The position numbers and the translations under genes were made by a program. Shown here in pieces: positions 5,859 to 5,876 of a stretch of DNA of 5,876 nucleotides. Within the stretch, counting starts at the first letter, position 1; each line of letters starts with the position of its first letter. The notes beneath the pieces were generated by a model. The model was not told the DNA's origin. It made no database searches and was given only the letters and a program-made list of their open reading frames with translations. This DNA comes from UBA4735 sp036569845 (GTDB lineage Bacteria > Chloroflexota > Limnocylindria > P2-11E), in assembly GCA_036569845.1 (NCBI GenBank), contig DATCPY010000123.1, positions 1 through 5,876 of the forward strand, read 5' to 3'.

Positions 5859-5876
5859 ATGAGCTCCGAGTGGCCG
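5859..5876 (+). CDS. Possible start of a next gene, cut by the window edge
   Basis: After the hairpin, an ATG at 5859 opens a frame reading MSSEWP up to the last base. A second ATG at 5855 opens a different frame (MNELRVA). Neither has a Shine-Dalgarno sequence, and too few codons are visible to judge coding potential or product. It is recorded only because its position after a terminator-like hairpin fits a new transcription unit. Confidence 0.2.

Overview
The window is high-GC bacterial DNA in which every supportable gene lies on the + strand. The base composition, the wide stretches open in all six frames, and the long Thr/Pro/Ala 'TPTPAP' tails on an exported protein suggest a Chloroflexota-like organism (for example an uncultured soil or freshwater lineage). 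A high-GC actinobacterium cannot be excluded from the sequence alone.

Layout. (1) Positions 3-2131 hold the 3' part of a branched-chain amino acid (LIV/HAAT-type) ABC importer operon: the C-terminal part of the LivM permease, then the ATPases LivG and LivF. Adjacent genes overlap by 11 and 8 bases, as expected for translational coupling. LivH and the binding protein would lie upstream, outside the window. (2) Positions 2132-2304 are an intergenic gap with no convincing terminator or promoter. (3) Positions 2305-4161 encode a 618-residue exported protein: signal peptide or membrane anchor, FecR domain, an unassigned middle domain, a long Thr/Pro-rich tail with a 27-residue tandem repeat, and a Cys-terminated C-terminus. 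(4) Positions 4186-5061 encode a soluble diacylglycerol-kinase-family lipid kinase. It starts 24 bases after the FecR gene stop and may be co-transcribed with it. (5) Positions 5062-5170 are a regulatory gap with an 11-bp-period direct repeat that looks like an OmpR/PhoB-type response-regulator site, a GC-rich hairpin, and a clear Shine-Dalgarno sequence. (6) Positions 5171-5773 encode a 200-residue secreted helical protein with a duplicated ITQAQ motif. It is followed by a near-perfect 15-bp stem hairpin, the probable transcript end. A possible next gene begins at the right edge.

The first block is standard nutrient uptake. The second half is an envelope-oriented set (exported FecR-domain protein, lipid kinase, small secreted protein). 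No phage, transposon, CRISPR or RNA gene is visible. The least ordinary features are the architecture and terminal cysteines of the FecR-domain protein, the DGM in place of DGE in the lipid kinase, and the direct repeat upstream of the secreted protein gene. No new multi-gene system can be claimed from this window.
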